Shown here one piece after another: positions 44,171 to 56,962 of a stretch of DNA of 64,000 nucleotides. Both the position numbers and the translations under genes were made by a program. This stretch comes from Chlorophyllum brunneum (lineage: Eukaryota > Basidiomycota > Agaricomycetes > Agaricales > Agaricaceae), in contig OY756150.1 of NCBI GenBank assembly GCA_963576785.1, forward strand, positions 992,001-1,056,000, in the 5' to 3' direction. The stretch's first letter is position 1, and every line of letters begins with the position of its first letter. The notes under the pieces were generated by a model. It did no database searches. It was given only the letters and a program-made list of their open reading frames with translations, and was not told the DNA's origin.

Positions 44171-45651
44171 CATTTGCTCAGTACCTTCATTTGTGTGGGG
44201 GCGCTGTGGACTCCATGCTTCTGACTCCGTGGGTTAATCATCCCTCCAAACACTGCGGCCGCATTCAACCCATTTGTGCTATCAAGTCGGCCTCTAGCTC
44301 CACTACGAATGATCAGGGGATTCCGTCTCGGTTTTCCGTAAGAGCGGACACAACGGACCCCGGGTTCACACAAATCCTCCTCGGCCGGACCATGTTGGAC
44401 TGTTGAACCCACAAGTCGCGGATGAAGACGAAGACGGATTCGAGACGCGACGTTCCCATGGCGAAGACGGGATGTACCCTTCAAATATGCGTTGCTCATC
44501 GGGATTTATCTTGCTCTACCTCCGCAGGACCAATGGTTCACTCGGGACCAATCGCATAGAGGAGCACCCTGGACTCCCTAGCCTTGGTAACGTAGATTGC
44601 GTACCCGAAATTAGGGTGACGTAGGGGACTGAATCAGGTGAGAAAGATCAATTAGTCCAGGTCGGGGGAAAAGACGGTCAATCGTCGCTTGAGTTTTGAG
44701 GGCTCTAACACCGCACGGAAGCGGCCTTTGGGTTTGTTGCCGAGTGGCGATGCGTTCAACTTGGACTGACTGCTTGATGCTTCTTAAGGTTTGTGAACTA
44801 TCAACTAAACTTCATTCGCATCGTCCCTCTACGCCAAACCCCAACATCAGTGCAGTTTCAATCGGATCAGTGGCGACATCGCTTCATCGGTTCTAGTTGT
44901 GACGGCACGCGACCCAGAATTGTTAGGTGTGCTAAAGCTGTACTCGCATGGAAACCCGTTGTCGAGAGGTGATAACTCCTCAGGTACTTCTTCCCGCGCT
45001 GTGAGTCTCCGACTACTTTTCATTCATCTTTGGCAAAATGGTGTGGTTTGCAAACAAATTGGTGGTGAGGTTGCGGCCGCACCGTTTGAAACGACACCCA
45101 AAAGCCTGAAGATGCAGTAAAGCCCTGCCCCGATTCCCCGAGGGCAAGATAGCCGCTCAGCCCCTGCTTGCACGAATTCTATAAGGGGGATACAAAAATC
45201 ATTGATATGGTTGTCATTCATTGTTAGCCATACACGAAAGCGGTACACCCATTTGTGGTAGGTAGTAATCATGCACAGAGTTCTATAACTGGAAAGGTAT
45301 CCCAAAAGAGAAGTAGTATGTATGTATAAAAAGGACGAGCGAACCACATCTTATCTTGCCACACCGTGGGGTCATCGATGACGGTGTCTTCTCAAGTCAC
45401 CTCCTTGATCAAATGATGGGTACACACGCTGGGTTTTGCGAGATTGATAGGGGATGGGGAGAGTGAAATTGTGAATGAATGATTTCATTGTTCCTAGATG
45501 ATCTGTGAAAGATGAGGAGAGGGATAGAGAGTGGATTAGAAAAGGCGGCGAGGGTGTGGCATGTGCAGATTAGGAATCAAGTGGGAATCATGGATGTGGA
45601 TTGGGTGATAATAATCAGGTTATAAATGAGGTGCTTACAGAAACTCAACGG
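44171..45651. other. gap upstream of the GFA-domain gene
   Basis: About 1.5 kb with only short frames on both strands. No recognisable motif or RNA gene. The last few hundred bases must hold the promoter of the GFA-domain gene. Confidence 0.4.
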
Positions 45652-46608
45652 ATGATCATGACCACCACAAGCGAGTACACATATACCACGGCATCATGCC
45701 ACTGTGGTTCCAATGTCTTCCAAATTGCATTCGCAAACAGTCGTCTGCCAATTGACAATGACTTGTGTCATTGTGATACATGTAGACACTCGAGTGGACA
45801 AATGTCAGTGAATCAAGTGACGATCGACGGAGTTCCCTCTACCCAACCAGGGAGTTTGGAGAATTTGATAAAATATCAAACTTCACCAGTGGCGGCTCGG
45901 TATACATGCAAAATATGCGGTGCGCAGGTTTTCTGGAGACACGATAGCACTTGGCTTCTGGACGAGATCGATAACCCAACCAACCAAGATATCGCAAAGA
46001 CGTACCACATCAATCTCAGAGTAGAAAAAGGTCGTAGTGGTGGACCGAGAGATTATTGGTGTATTTCGACCGGGTTGTTAGATCGAGGTGAGGAGATTGT
46101 GAAAGTGGGATATCACATTTTTGTTGGGGATACATTGGATGGTGGATTAGCAGATCATTTTGGTGGTGACGAACTTGATAGATGGGTTGGGTGGGCTGGT
46201 GAAAGTGAGTTGGTGCCGAAAGGGTGGAAGGTGCAGGGTAAGGGTGGTGATGATAGGCTTTATTTTTATTGTCAGTGTCGGAGGGTAGAGTTCTACATTA
46301 CTGGGACGGGGGCAGAGAGGTTTTCGGCGAGGAACTGTGGATGCGATACATGTCGGCGGACGGGAGGGTTTGACGTGTTGTCTTGGGGGCGTGTGCCGGA
46401 AGAGAAGATATACGACAAGGGGGGGAGGGGGATTGACTTTGCAGCGATGGGAATGGCGATATACTGGTCGAGTGTGGGGAAAAGGCGGTACTTTTGTTCG
46501 ACGTGCGGTGCAGTGGTGTTCTTGCGCGGTGGGATGGTTGATGTTGCGATGGGGCTTGTTGACCAGGCACAGGACGGGGCTCGGGCGGAGAGTTGGTTTG
46601 TGTGGTAG
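45652..46608 (+). CDS. two-domain GFA / CENP-V-like zinc protein
   Basis: Single exon of 318 residues from ATG 45652 (a second ATG at 45658 is equally possible). Two tandem copies of the GFA fold are visible. The first has SCHCGS, CHCDTCRHSSG and CKICGA; the second has FYCQCRRVEF, NCGCDTCRRTGG and CSTCGA. Each supplies the CxC, CxxC and CxxC zinc ligands of glutathione-dependent formaldehyde-activating-type (PF04828) proteins. Most such fungal proteins have unknown substrates, and the name reflects the family rather than a proven activity. The stop lies 16 bases from the 3' end of a minus-strand tRNA, so the two transcription units converge. Confidence 0.88.
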   Translation: MIMTTTSEYTYTTASCHCGSNVFQIAFANSRLPIDNDLCHCDTCRHSSGQMSVNQVTIDGVPSTQPGSLENLIKYQTSPVAARYTCKICGAQVFWRHDSTWLLDEIDNPTNQDIAKTYHINLRVEKGRSGGPRDYWCISTGLLDRGEEIVKVGYHIFVGDTLDGGLADHFGGDELDRWVGWAGESELVPKGWKVQGKGGDDRLYFYCQCRRVEFYITGTGAERFSARNCGCDTCRRTGGFDVLSWGRVPEEKIYDKGGRGIDFAAMGMAIYWSSVGKRRYFCSTCGAVVFLRGGMVDVAMGLVDQAQDGARAESWFVW

Positions 46609-46624
46609 TAGATGCAAAATAAAG

Positions 46625-46696
46625 TAGCAGCAACTCGTTTCGATCGAGTGACCTCGGGGTTATGGGCCCCGCGCGCTACCACTGCGCCATGCTGCT
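46625..46696 (-). tRNA. initiator tRNA-Met (CAU)
   Basis: The 72-nt minus-strand sequence folds as a full cloverleaf. The acceptor stem AGCAGCA pairs with TGCTGCT, the anticodon stem is CGGGG/CCCCG with loop CCCATAA (anticodon CAU), and the T arm is ACTCG-ATCGAAA-CGAGT. Eukaryotic initiator marks are present: A1-U72 pair, three G-C pairs in the anticodon stem, and A in place of T at position 54 (loop ATCGAAA). No intron. It starts 250 bases before the SET1 start codon, on the opposite strand. Confidence 0.95.
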
Positions 46697-46945
46697 TGCG
46701 GGGGTGAAGGCGGTAGGAGGAGGATGATGTGTGAGGGGGAGTGCTGTGGGGAGAGTGGACAGCAACGAGCGGGGGGTGTCGAGCAGGGAGGGGGCGGTGG
46801 GTGAGGAGGGCCTGTGGGCGGGGGAGAGTGGTGGGCAGCGAGTGGTTGGGTGTTGTTTGGCTTGGGTTGTGCCACGCGCGGCAGCTGGCACTGTTTCTTC
46901 CAGCCGTCCTCCTCTCTCTGCTCTCCTCTTCCTGGGCCGCGTCAG

Positions 46946-49900
46946 ATGTCGGGAAGGCCCCCTCCAACTGGTCCTCGTGCCCTCAGGGCCTCTCTCCCCC
47001 CCGGATCTGCACCAGGACAGCCGCCCTCTCACCCACACCACCACCCCCTCCCACCACCCTCCCGTCAGCAGTCCTCCCTTCCAGGCCCCAGATTTGCCGC
47101 TATTCCAACAGGCCCTCGCAGCCTCACAAATGGTCTCCACAGACCGCCCCCAACAGCCCCCAAACAACTCCTCAACAGCTCTCTTTATTCCCAGCAAAAC
47201 CTCCCAGGCCCGAGCACCCCCAACGGCATTTCCACCCATGCTCCCCAATCTACTCGACATCCACCATCAGCAACCGATAAACGACCAGGTGCTGCGAACA
47301 GAGCGTTGGATTCCGGGGTGATTACATTTTTACTGCCATTATGACTCCAGGTATTTACTATGAATTTCATACAGGGCTGGCAGTCCTCTCAACCGCAGCC
47401 AAATGGCTTGCATGACAGTCTCCAGACTGCAAACGGATCCTCTTCATCTCTACCAATTGCCACTGCTCCTCGACCTGCGATTTCTATAGCTGTTCCTCCT
47501 GGCCCGAAAAACGGTCTTCCGCGAGATAAACCCTCTGTGCAAATCCCGCTGTACCCACGTTCCCTTACCCGTGATCGACCAGCGCCTCCAGTTGAACCGC
47601 CGCCCCCGCCTCCACCTCCCATTGCTGAGCCTTCACCACCACCGCCGCCAGCCCCAGCTGAACCCAGATCTCCACCACCGCCCATACCCTCAGATCCTCG
47701 AATACCATCGCCACCTCCTCCGCCGCCTATCGAGTCACTACCTCCACCACCCCCTCCGACGGAACCGCCACCACCACCATCATCACAACCGCCGTTGCTA
47801 CCCCCTCCTCCCGCCGGGCTACCAACGCCCCCGCCTCCATCTCCGCCATCCCCAACTCTACTTCCCGAGAAAAAAGAACCAATATCAATATCACTCGTGC
47901 CAAAACCTCGTCCGCCTCCTTCAGATCCTCCACCAACACCACAGCAACCACCACCACCCGAGGAAAATGCTCCTCCCCCCCCTCCGTCCCCACGACCTTC
48001 AACGTCTCCTCTACTACCACCACCATCTATTTTTGAGGAATCTCTACCACCTCCTTCAAAACCACCCACGCCACCACCAGCCTCAGTTTCACCCACACCA
48101 CCTTCACCTCCGGAGCCTTTACGCGAACCCACCCCGACCATCCCTGATGAAGTTGAGCCTACCGCACCACCACTACCCCCACCTGAGCCTGAATCCCAGC
48201 CCGTGCGGGAGCCCACCCCCGCCCCGGAACCCGAACCCGAACCTCCAAAACTATACTCCTTACCACCTCTTCCAGACTGGCCTCCTCCACCTTCCGAATA
48301 TCCCATCGACTTTCGTACTTACAAAGTCCTTTACGATGGCAATACCGATTCCGCGACATCTTTAACCGCTCAATCTAATCCCTCGTCCTACCAACCTGCA
48401 AAGGCAGCCTACTACAAAAGTCTCATGGAACACGCAAAGAAATTTGACAAGGACCGGATTCAGAAACCACAGGGACATGGGAAAGAGGGGTTTAAGAGGT
48501 TTGAAGGCAAGGTTTGGGAAGAGGCGACTGAGGACGGGGTGAAGGAGGAAGACGTGGGTGAGGTGACGGATCCGAGAAAAGAGCCTGGATGGGCACCGAA
48601 GCCTGCAATTAAGGGTCTCAGGAAAGATTTCATTGAGGTTCGATATGAGGTATGTATTTTTTTCGTATTTACCCCTGTCATCCTATATTGTTATCTCCGT
48701 GAGACGAACACATCACTGACACACACAATCTTCTTTCTACTTTTGCTTCTATTTTTAGTACGATATCAACTCATTCGGCCCAGCACCGCCAACGTCCGTA
48801 CTCATAACCAACCTCCCACCACTCACACCCAACGCCAACATCCGACGACATTATGGTCAATACGGTTCTGTGCTTTCTCTTGAACCCCAAATCGACAAAG
48901 AGAATGGAGGCGCGCTTGGGATTGTACACATTAAATTTCAGTCACACGATGAGGCGAAAAAATGTGTTGACAAGGAGAATGGTAGGAAAGGTGGTTTACC
49001 AGGTGTGATTCTGGGGATGAAAGGTGGACAAGTCGAGGATGGAGAGATTAGGGTTGTGTTTGATGGGGAGGGTGCAAAGCTAAAAGCTGTGTTGAAAGAG
49101 CTGGAGGAGAGGAAGAAGAGGGAAAAGGAGGAGAGGGAGAGGAAGAAACGTGAGATTTTGTTGGGTCCTTCTGCTACCGCTTCCGGGGCTCTTGGCACCA
49201 CACCTGGTAGTGTTAATGGTGCAAGCGGGAGTGTTTCGACGCCTACAGGACAAACCCCTCAACATCAATCTTCTACCCAACTTCGTAAACCAAGTATCAT
49301 CCCCGGTATGGCTGGTATTCCATCAAGACCCGATGGAAGACTACACCACCCTCTTCCACCAAATCCGAACCTAGCACACGTAGTTTCAGGATCAACACCT
49401 CTCTCATCAACGCTTTCACCCACCGACGCATCTGGGAGTATACAAAGTCCAATTGTCACGTCAACCCCGGCCACTACTCTCTCATCAAAACTTCCACCAA
49501 AACATGGTTTACCACAACGTCCTTCAATAACCGTAACAGAAAGTGCTCTGGCCACTATCGACGGCGGTTCTTCTACGGGTGCGGTTGTAGGTGTAGGTGT
49601 AGGTGGAAGTGGACCGTCGTCCCTATCGGCATCAGCGTCGACCTCAAGTCAGTTGTACGATCGATTGAAAGCTAGTCGGATTTCGAGTACGTTTTTCAAG
49701 GCTAGGACGGAGACCCGAGCTAGTCCGATGGCGATGTCTGTTTCGACACCTGGTGGATTGGGGAGTGTTGGTGTTGGTGTTGGTGGTGCTGGGACGCCAT
49801 CGAGGTACAAGGGAGGAGAGTCGAGTGGGTCTACGCCTATGCATGATGGATATTTTGATCGAGATAGGGATAGAGAGAGAGATAGGGATAGGGATAGGGA

Positions 49901-52305
49901 CAGGGATAGGGAGCGGGATAGAGAACGAGAAAGGGATAGGGAAAGAGAGAGGGAAAGAGAACGAGAGAGGGAGAGAGGAAGACAAAGAGGTTACAGCTAC
50001 TTTTCGCGACGTGGCGATCACTATCAACCATCACCTTACAACGCGCTCTCTCGTTCACCCTCACCTTATTCATATTCGACATCCTATCGCGACACCCGTG
50101 ATCGAGATAGAGATCGGGATGGTTATAGGGATGGTAGAGATCGTGATGGTCGTAGTGGTGGGAGTGGGAGATCAAGAAAGAGTGCGTATGAGACTGAACA
50201 AGAGAGGGAAGAGGAGAGGAATGAAGTGTTGAGAAAGTTGTTTGAGAATGGATTTGATTATGTGAGGATCGCGAGAGAGGGTGGTGGGAGTGGTGGATTG
50301 AGTTCTGTTAGAGATGAAGAGGTTGTTACGTTTTTTGATGGATTTTATCCAGACAAGGTGCGTTTCTTCCTTTGTTCTGCTGAACTCCCCCTCCCCTCTT
50401 TTAATTGAATGCTTATGTGTTGTTATATGGCAGGTCCTACGAGATCATACAGGTCTTTATGTCACGTTCAACAAACCAGACTCTGCAAGACGCGCTCAAC
50501 GCGTTCTCTCCATCCAAAACAAAACATTAGCCTACCAACCCGTAGTCCTCGCAGTCCAACCTGCAGTCAAAACCCTCCCGGCTTCAGCACGCGCAAAAGG
50601 TGAACTCAAACCCGAAGATATCATTGAACAAGCCCATGTGAGAATTGTTCGTGAATTGAAAGCCGCGTTGGAGAAGGATGTGTTGGAAAAGATTGTGTCT
50701 GTGGAGATGACGAGATTGGTTGGGGAGATGAAGAGGAAGGGGATGGAAGCCGCCGCGATGGGTGCGAAAGCTAAAGGATGGAGTTTGAAGGGGTTGTCGT
50801 TTAAGAAACAGAGAGTTGTGAAGGAGGTTGAAGAGGAAGCTGTTAGAGTCAAACCGGAGGTTGGGAAGATCGTCGATGAACGGGAAGAAGAGGTGGAGGA
50901 GGAGGAGGAAGAGGAGGAAGAGGAGGTTGTTGAACGACCAAGGAAGAAGAGGAGAAAGGAAGTTGGGATTGTTGTGAAGAGGTCGAGGAAGGTTGTGGAT
51001 GATGATGAACTTGAGTCGGAGGAAGAGGATTTGGTGGATTTGATCAAATTGGCGGAGGTGACGGGTGAGGTGCATAAGAAACGTGCAACTTCGGAGGAGG
51101 CGGATGAGGAGGAACAACCGTTGAGGAAGAGACTGAAGGTGGAAGAGAAGGAGAAGCCGAAGAAAGGTGCGAAGAGAAGGTCGAGGAAGGTTGTGGTTGT
51201 GGAGGAAGAAGTGCAAGTGCCTGTTACACCATCAGAATCTCGTTCACCTTCACCTGTGCCCAAGAGACGTAAACCTCGAGTGGTTACACCACCTCCTACA
51301 CCGCCTCCACCAGATCCACTAGAGTCGGGTTTGTGCGAAGATGACGAAGACTTATACTATGCCAAGTTGGCGTTGTCTGGGCTCAAACCGCGCACGGCGG
51401 AGGGGGAACAAGACGTTGGTACGCCGGATTCGGGTGCGGATGTTCTACATTCAGCAACGTTTCGGAAGCATATTACTGGGTCGGCGAGGACGGAAGGGTA
51501 TTACAAGATTACTCATACCGAGAAGGCGGCGTATGTTGCTCAGTATCAAGCTCGTGCGACCAATACTGCTACACCGACGTTGGTGGATGAACCTCAACTA
51601 CAACATATAACATCATCACGTTCCAATCGTGCTAATGCTCGTCGACGTGCACAAGGTTTAGAAGAAATCAATCAATTCCAACGTGCAGTCGCGTTATCTA
51701 TGGGCGAAACGGCTACTGCGAATGAATTGACGTTCAAGTTTAATCAATTACAGACGAGGAAGAAGCACTTACGGTTTTCGAAAAGTCCTATACATGATTG
51801 GGGATTGTATGCTATGGAGAGGATTGCGAGAGGTGAGATGGTGATTGAGTATGTTGGGGAAGTTATTAGAGCTGCTGTGGCGGATAAGAGGGAGAAGGCG
51901 TATGAGAGACAAGGGATTGGGAGTAGTTATTTGTTTAGGATTGATGAGGATTTGGTGGTGGATGCTACGAAGAAGGGGAATCTTGGGTGAGTCTTATTCT
52001 TTTTTTTGTAGTGGAGTGACTGATTGATTTTTTGGTTTGTTAGACGTCTCATTAATCATTCGTGTGATCCTAATTGCACAGCCAAAATCATCACTATTAA
52101 TGGAGAGAAAAAGATTGTCATATACGCCAAACAAGATATCGAGTTGGGTGATGAGATTACCTATGGTGCGTCTCAAATTTTACCTCTCCGCCTCAAAGTA
52201 TGAACTCAAATTTTTGTATCCTTCGTAGATTATCACTTCCCGTTCGAGCAGGACAAGATTCCTTGTTTGTGTGGTTCTGCTAAATGTCGTGGGTTTTTGA
52301 ATTAG
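46946..52305 (+). CDS. SET1: Set1 histone H3-lysine-4 methyltransferase
   Basis: Exons 46946-47317, 47375-48649, 48759-50357, 50434-51986, 52044-52165 and 52229-52305 encode 1665 residues. Residues 1-430 are Pro-rich, with long PPPP runs. An RRM-like domain ([20 protein letters not shown] .. [17 protein letters not shown]) starts near residue 560. A second RNA-binding-like segment is split by intron 3 ([19 protein letters not shown]). An Arg/Asp repeat lies at about 915-960 and a Glu-rich region near 1240. The N-SET is followed by the SET domain at about 1530-1650 ([43 protein letters not shown]) and the post-SET Cys cluster [13 protein letters not shown]. Set1 is the catalytic subunit of COMPASS; all key SET motifs are present. 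Confidence 0.95.
49855..49990 (+). repeat. GATAGG/GAGA-type repeat encoding an Arg-Asp/Glu tract in SET1
   Basis: A purine-only tract with repeating GATAGGGA and GAGAGGGA units inside SET1 exon 3 encodes alternating Arg with Asp or Glu for about 40 residues. The frame is kept. Such a tract is prone to length change between strains. Confidence 0.85.
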
Positions 52306-54700
52306 AAGCATTATAATGGTTTCTTCAAATTACTTATTACTAGTCAATTTTTTTCTCTTCTTTTTCCTTTTTCTTTGAGTTGTGTATATATATATATTCA
52401 TTCCCTCCCTTTTTTTCTGTGCCTCCTCTGTTTTGCCTTCCATACTTTTTTTTCTGTCTGTGAGTTATATACCCTACCATGAGATTTTTTCCAACGCTTG
52501 CTCGGTTCCTGTCTTTTACCTCTTTCGTTTCCTTCACGCATAAATCTGTTTTTTTTGTTTATCCTGTGTTTTTCTTTTAGCATTAACAACCCCCCACCCA
52601 ATCAACATCGAACTATATATGTAACTGTTTCTTTTTTTTATAACCCTTTTTTCGTTCATGCAAAAAAGAATGTTTGAATCTCTCTCTCTCTGTCTCCCCC
52701 TTCTTTGTTAGGGAATGAGTTTTTTTGGGTATGAGTGATGGGATCAATTTGAAGTTTGACTATGTATTTGCCACCGAGATTCGACGTATCAGTGCTTGAT
52801 CGTACCTCCCTTCATGGTGTCTGTAAGGAGTATAAAAAATTCATGCACACACTGACAGCTCCTTTTCGAGATCAACACTAGCGAACATGGATTTCGGAAC
52901 GCGGGCTAAGAGACCAGTTTCTTGCAATACATCCCTGACAATCGCATATGGTCGAAACAACAGAGTGGCAAAATACTGCTACCAAGGTGAAAGCGGGGGG
53001 TTTTTAAAGGTACCGCGTTTTACGTTGGTCTGTTTCTCGCGGTCCAGAGTTGGGTGGACAACGATGTTTGGTGAGTCCACCTCAATGATTCCACTGACAT
53101 CCCACGTCCCCTATACGCTTTTCATGGCCCCTGTGACTGTTGACGAGGCGATAACCGATAAAATCTGTGGTCACTCAGACATCGAGCAGGCTGAAATGCA
53201 TGTTGTTTACGTTTTCAAAAACTTAATCCAAGTGCTGTTCTACGTTCTTCATCAATGGCACCTGCTTCCAGGAAATCTAATCCACGGTATTTACGCGTTC
53301 AATCAACATCTCAATTCATAATATCGCCTTTGGTGCGGCTGAAAACTTGCTTCCAGCCTATAACACGACACTCGTTTATTTGATCTTACAAACCACGGGA
53401 ATCATATCACAATGATCCAGCTTCAATCCCGAGATATGGATATACATTCAACGCCAGTGCCTCCTATCTTTACCGGCTTCGAGCTTGATTTCATGACGGT
53501 GGGGGTTCGAGATGCTGACACATTTGCTGAAAAGGACCCGAAACCTACTCCGTGCAGGTTGGTCGGCTTTGGTTCTGGTCGTCCCCCCGGTTCCATACCT
53601 TCCCACTTGACACCATTACCCCCGTAGAATAGTGTTTCAAGATCCTTCCGCTGACCATAATACTTCAAGCTTCAAGTCTACATGACGGGCAACTCGCACA
53701 GAAGATGTTTGCCAAGAATAGAATTGGGAGGAACGCCGTCGTGCAGGGACATGATGAACGTATGCAGACCTGATGCTATGGGTTATCGAGCATCAGCACC
53801 CCTAAAAGACTGCATCCAAGACACAAAATTACGGCCCTCCCATATCGATTGATGGTGATCCCGAAACTGCGTCAAAAACCGTAGTAGAGCGGCTTCTTGG
53901 TCGTGAACTGCAAATATGATAGGTGGAGTATAAATAGTACGTATGGCCTCGATAATTGAAAATTCTTCCTTCCTTGTATTTGTCCTGTCGTATTCACTGA
54001 TGCCTAGACCATAGACGATTCGAGACACTGGGTTCCGATTGAGTCTAAATTAGTGGACCATTGAAGCTCATAGAGTGGCCAAAATCATCTTCTATTGCTT
54101 CGGGTGCGAAGAATCGATACGGTGGTCCTGAGCTGCTGATTTGGGGCGGGATGAGTCTCGAAATTCTCGAAATACGTACCACGACGGAAATTGAAGGGGT
54201 GGAAATTCATGCCATCATGTGAGTCCCTTCGTATGCCGTGATAACACCCGACTATCGTCTTCATTACATGCACCTTGGGGTGGTTGGAAGGCCGCTGGAA
54301 TTGTAGTACGTCTTCAAGGCCGTTCGGTACGCCACAACAGATGCAACTGATGGATGGTGGCAGAAATCAGAGGGTTTACCGCTGAGGGATATAACTTGTT
54401 AATGGTCCCCCGTTGTCCCTTCTTTTCCTTTCCGAGTATTATGGAAACCAGACTCTCGTCTTTTTGTATGCGCAACAATACCAGTGTCCAATCTGCCCAG
54501 AGATCTGTGGCTCTTTACCGGGGTGGTGCCCGAGGGTATTGCTATCTCCGCCCTCAGATTTGGGGTGTTCACGAAACTGGGGTAGGATTTTCCGAGAGTG
54601 GTGTCTTTCAAACAAGAAATTAAGAGGTGAATCTGACCTACCTTCTCTGCAAGCTGTCTGTCACATGCCCATGAGCATTTACGGGAGGGGAGGACACCAA
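52306..54700. other. gene-poor stretch between SET1 and the lectin gene
   Basis: The first 400 bases are T-rich (runs of T and an AT dinucleotide tract near 52385-52400) and suit the SET1 3'UTR. A plus-strand frame at 52887-53321 and minus-strand frames at 53783-54028 (EFSIIEAIRTIYTPPIIFAV) and 54085-54273 (GMNFHPFNFRRGTYFENFET) have protein-like composition. They have no recognised family, and I could not join them with convincing introns. Confidence 0.35.
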
Positions 54701-54704
54701 AGCA

Positions 54705-54826
54705 TATATAAGGACCTCCAGATTGCAGTGAACTCACCAGGCCTCCTTCACATTTGTAACCAAGTATGCCTCTTTACCTACACCTGAGCTCTTATCAACT
54801 AACACCGCTGATGTCTTGGCTTTCAG
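54705..54826 (+). promoter_or_regulatory. TATA box and 5'UTR intron of the lectin gene
   Basis: A TATATAA at 54705-54711 lies 203 bases before the lectin ATG. Between them a likely 5'UTR intron runs from GTATGC (54764) to TTTCAG (54826), with a CTAAC branch site at about 54799, which would leave a leader of roughly 120 nt. The strong TATA box fits the high expression expected for a fruiting-body lectin. Confidence 0.5.
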
Positions 54827-54898
54827 GTCACCACATCGTCTCAATCACTCAGCAAAAGTTTGTTTCTTTGTTCTCTCGTGCAAGTCTTGCATGGTTGA

Positions 54899-55342
<444 letters not shown>

Positions 55343-56155
55343 GTACGACCACACCTGGTTATTTAAAAATCACTCACTGAAGCGCCTTGCCCTCGGGGCA
55401 TCAGATGTCGAATTTTCAAACGCCAAGTTGTTCTGGAAGATAAGAAAGATCGTCTGTGTCTGTGTACTTTTGAATGTAACGAAAGATGAATGAATCGGTT
55501 GTTGTTGACCATATCACTCTAAGCTCGCGACAAGGAATGGTAGCGGTCCCTGATCATCTCCCATCGATGACTTCGGTATCGACAACCTCATGGCCGTTCG
55601 GACAAGTACACAAATTTTTCCACTCGGTAGGACTTGTTCTCAGCTTGCTACCACTAGAGTTGAGGCATAGTGTATGTAGCTGCCGCCATATAGGTATGTC
55701 CGTTTCCTAGTTGCGGGGTGGTGCAAGGGAAATGGCCACAAGGATTCCTTCGAGACATTTCAGCAAGGACGGATGTTAGGAGGCGGGTTGGAGAAGAGGA
55801 TCTAACTAGGGCTGCAGTAATCCTGGGCCCAGTATAGCAGTATAGCCGAAATGAGAGATGAATTGAGGCGCTTCTGAGAATCGTAGTGAGGGTGTTGTAG
55901 TTGGTGTATATAAGCCTCATGCATCGTCAAATATCGGTTGTATGGTTATAGGTTATCGCATCAGTGTTCCTGCGGAAGTTCCCGATTTCTATCATTGGCA
56001 GAGATCATATGATCGGCTGCTATCACACCACTCCAGCCTCAGCGACATCTCCTTCTCTCCCTTCGCCTCCCTTTCCAGTGGATCGTATCTTCCATCTGTG
56101 GCACCCAGCCTTATACGCCATATTCAAGTTACGACCATCTCCTTAAATATTTATC
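55343..56155. other. intergenic, lectin to secreted protein
   Basis: About 0.8 kb with short frames only. Nothing recognised; the promoter of the secreted-protein gene must lie at its right end (AT-rich CCTTAAATATTTATC just before the ATG). Confidence 0.4.
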
Positions 56156-56962
56156 ATGAGATTTGACCTCCTGTTGGGTTATCTTATACTTCCACTCCTT
56201 TTGGTGTTGTCTGTCCTGGGAGTTCCTACGTCCATCCATGTGAGAGGGAGCGAAAGTCAGGATTCCGTGCAAAAGCGTACCACTCCATTCTTTCCCGATC
56301 AGCCGCCTTCGTGTCCCATCTGCGCCAAGGTGGGTGGTCCCGACTGGTCTTCTGGGTCGACGGAATCGCAAAACTCGTGGGAGCCATCGTTAATAATGAC
56401 GCCCGCGACAACGTTTGTGGCATCCTGAGGCTTCGGTTTTGCGATTCAAGCCTGCCAGTGACGAATCATAAACAAATTGGACACTAATCACAATCTTAGG
56501 ACTATCCCAGTATCAACGGTTGTGCTGAAGCGGCTCCAGTGTTACAAAACTTCACCAATGTTTGTTTTTCATACTCGACTCTCTCGAAGTACTCCGCTCA
56601 AAATTTCGTTTTTACAGATTATTTTCAATCCTGGCGCCTTTATTGACGTCATCAGATGCGCCTGCGTAGACACATTCCAAGCCGTCTTCCCCCAATGCGT
56701 CGACTGTTTCATTCGTACAGGCCAAGAGAATGTACTAAACACTCCGAACCTTCCTGCGGTCGTCGATGGAATGAAGAAAGTATGTGTCGCTGAGAGTGCC
56801 CTGCTTGGGAATGTATCTGAAACCGACGGCGAGGCTACGCCTAGTGTCAGTCCACCTGCACCCTCGCCAACCAGCGGTGCGGCAGCGCACTCGCAGATAC
56901 GGGCTACTATGACGCTAATAGTGACGGTTCTGGGTATTTGCATTGGTTCCCTGGTTTTGTAA
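56156..56962 (+). CDS. small secreted Cys-containing protein with GPI-type C-terminus
   Basis: Exons 56156-56329, 56500-56559 and 56618-56962 (introns 170 and 58 nt) encode 192 residues. The protein starts with a strong signal peptide (LLLGYLILPLLLVLSVLG) followed by a Lys-Arg at residues 40-41 that could be a Kex2 site. The mature part contains spaced cysteines (PSCPICAK, NGCAEAAP, RCACVDTFQAVFPQCVDC). It ends with a Ser/Pro-rich stretch and a hydrophobic tail (MTLIVTVLGICIGSLVL), consistent with GPI anchoring at Ser/Gly/Ala residues near 165-170. Function unknown; cell-surface location is inferred. Confidence 0.75.

Noticed and set aside
46147..47344. Several long frames on both strands around the GFA/SET1 junction
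   Set aside because: They cross the tRNA gene and the G/C-rich SET1 leader, lack motifs, and conflict with the GFA gene. Only the segment from ATG 46946 continues into SET1.
47389..48306. 305-codon Gly-rich minus-strand frame
   Set aside because: It is the reverse complement of the Pro-rich SET1 region; CCN codons read as GGN on the other strand, so it is a shadow.
49644..50027. 127-codon Ser/Pro/Ile-rich minus-strand frame
   Set aside because: Reverse complement of the Arg-Asp repeat in SET1.
50532..51263. 243-codon Ser-rich minus-strand frame
   Set aside because: Antisense to the Glu/Lys-rich part of SET1.
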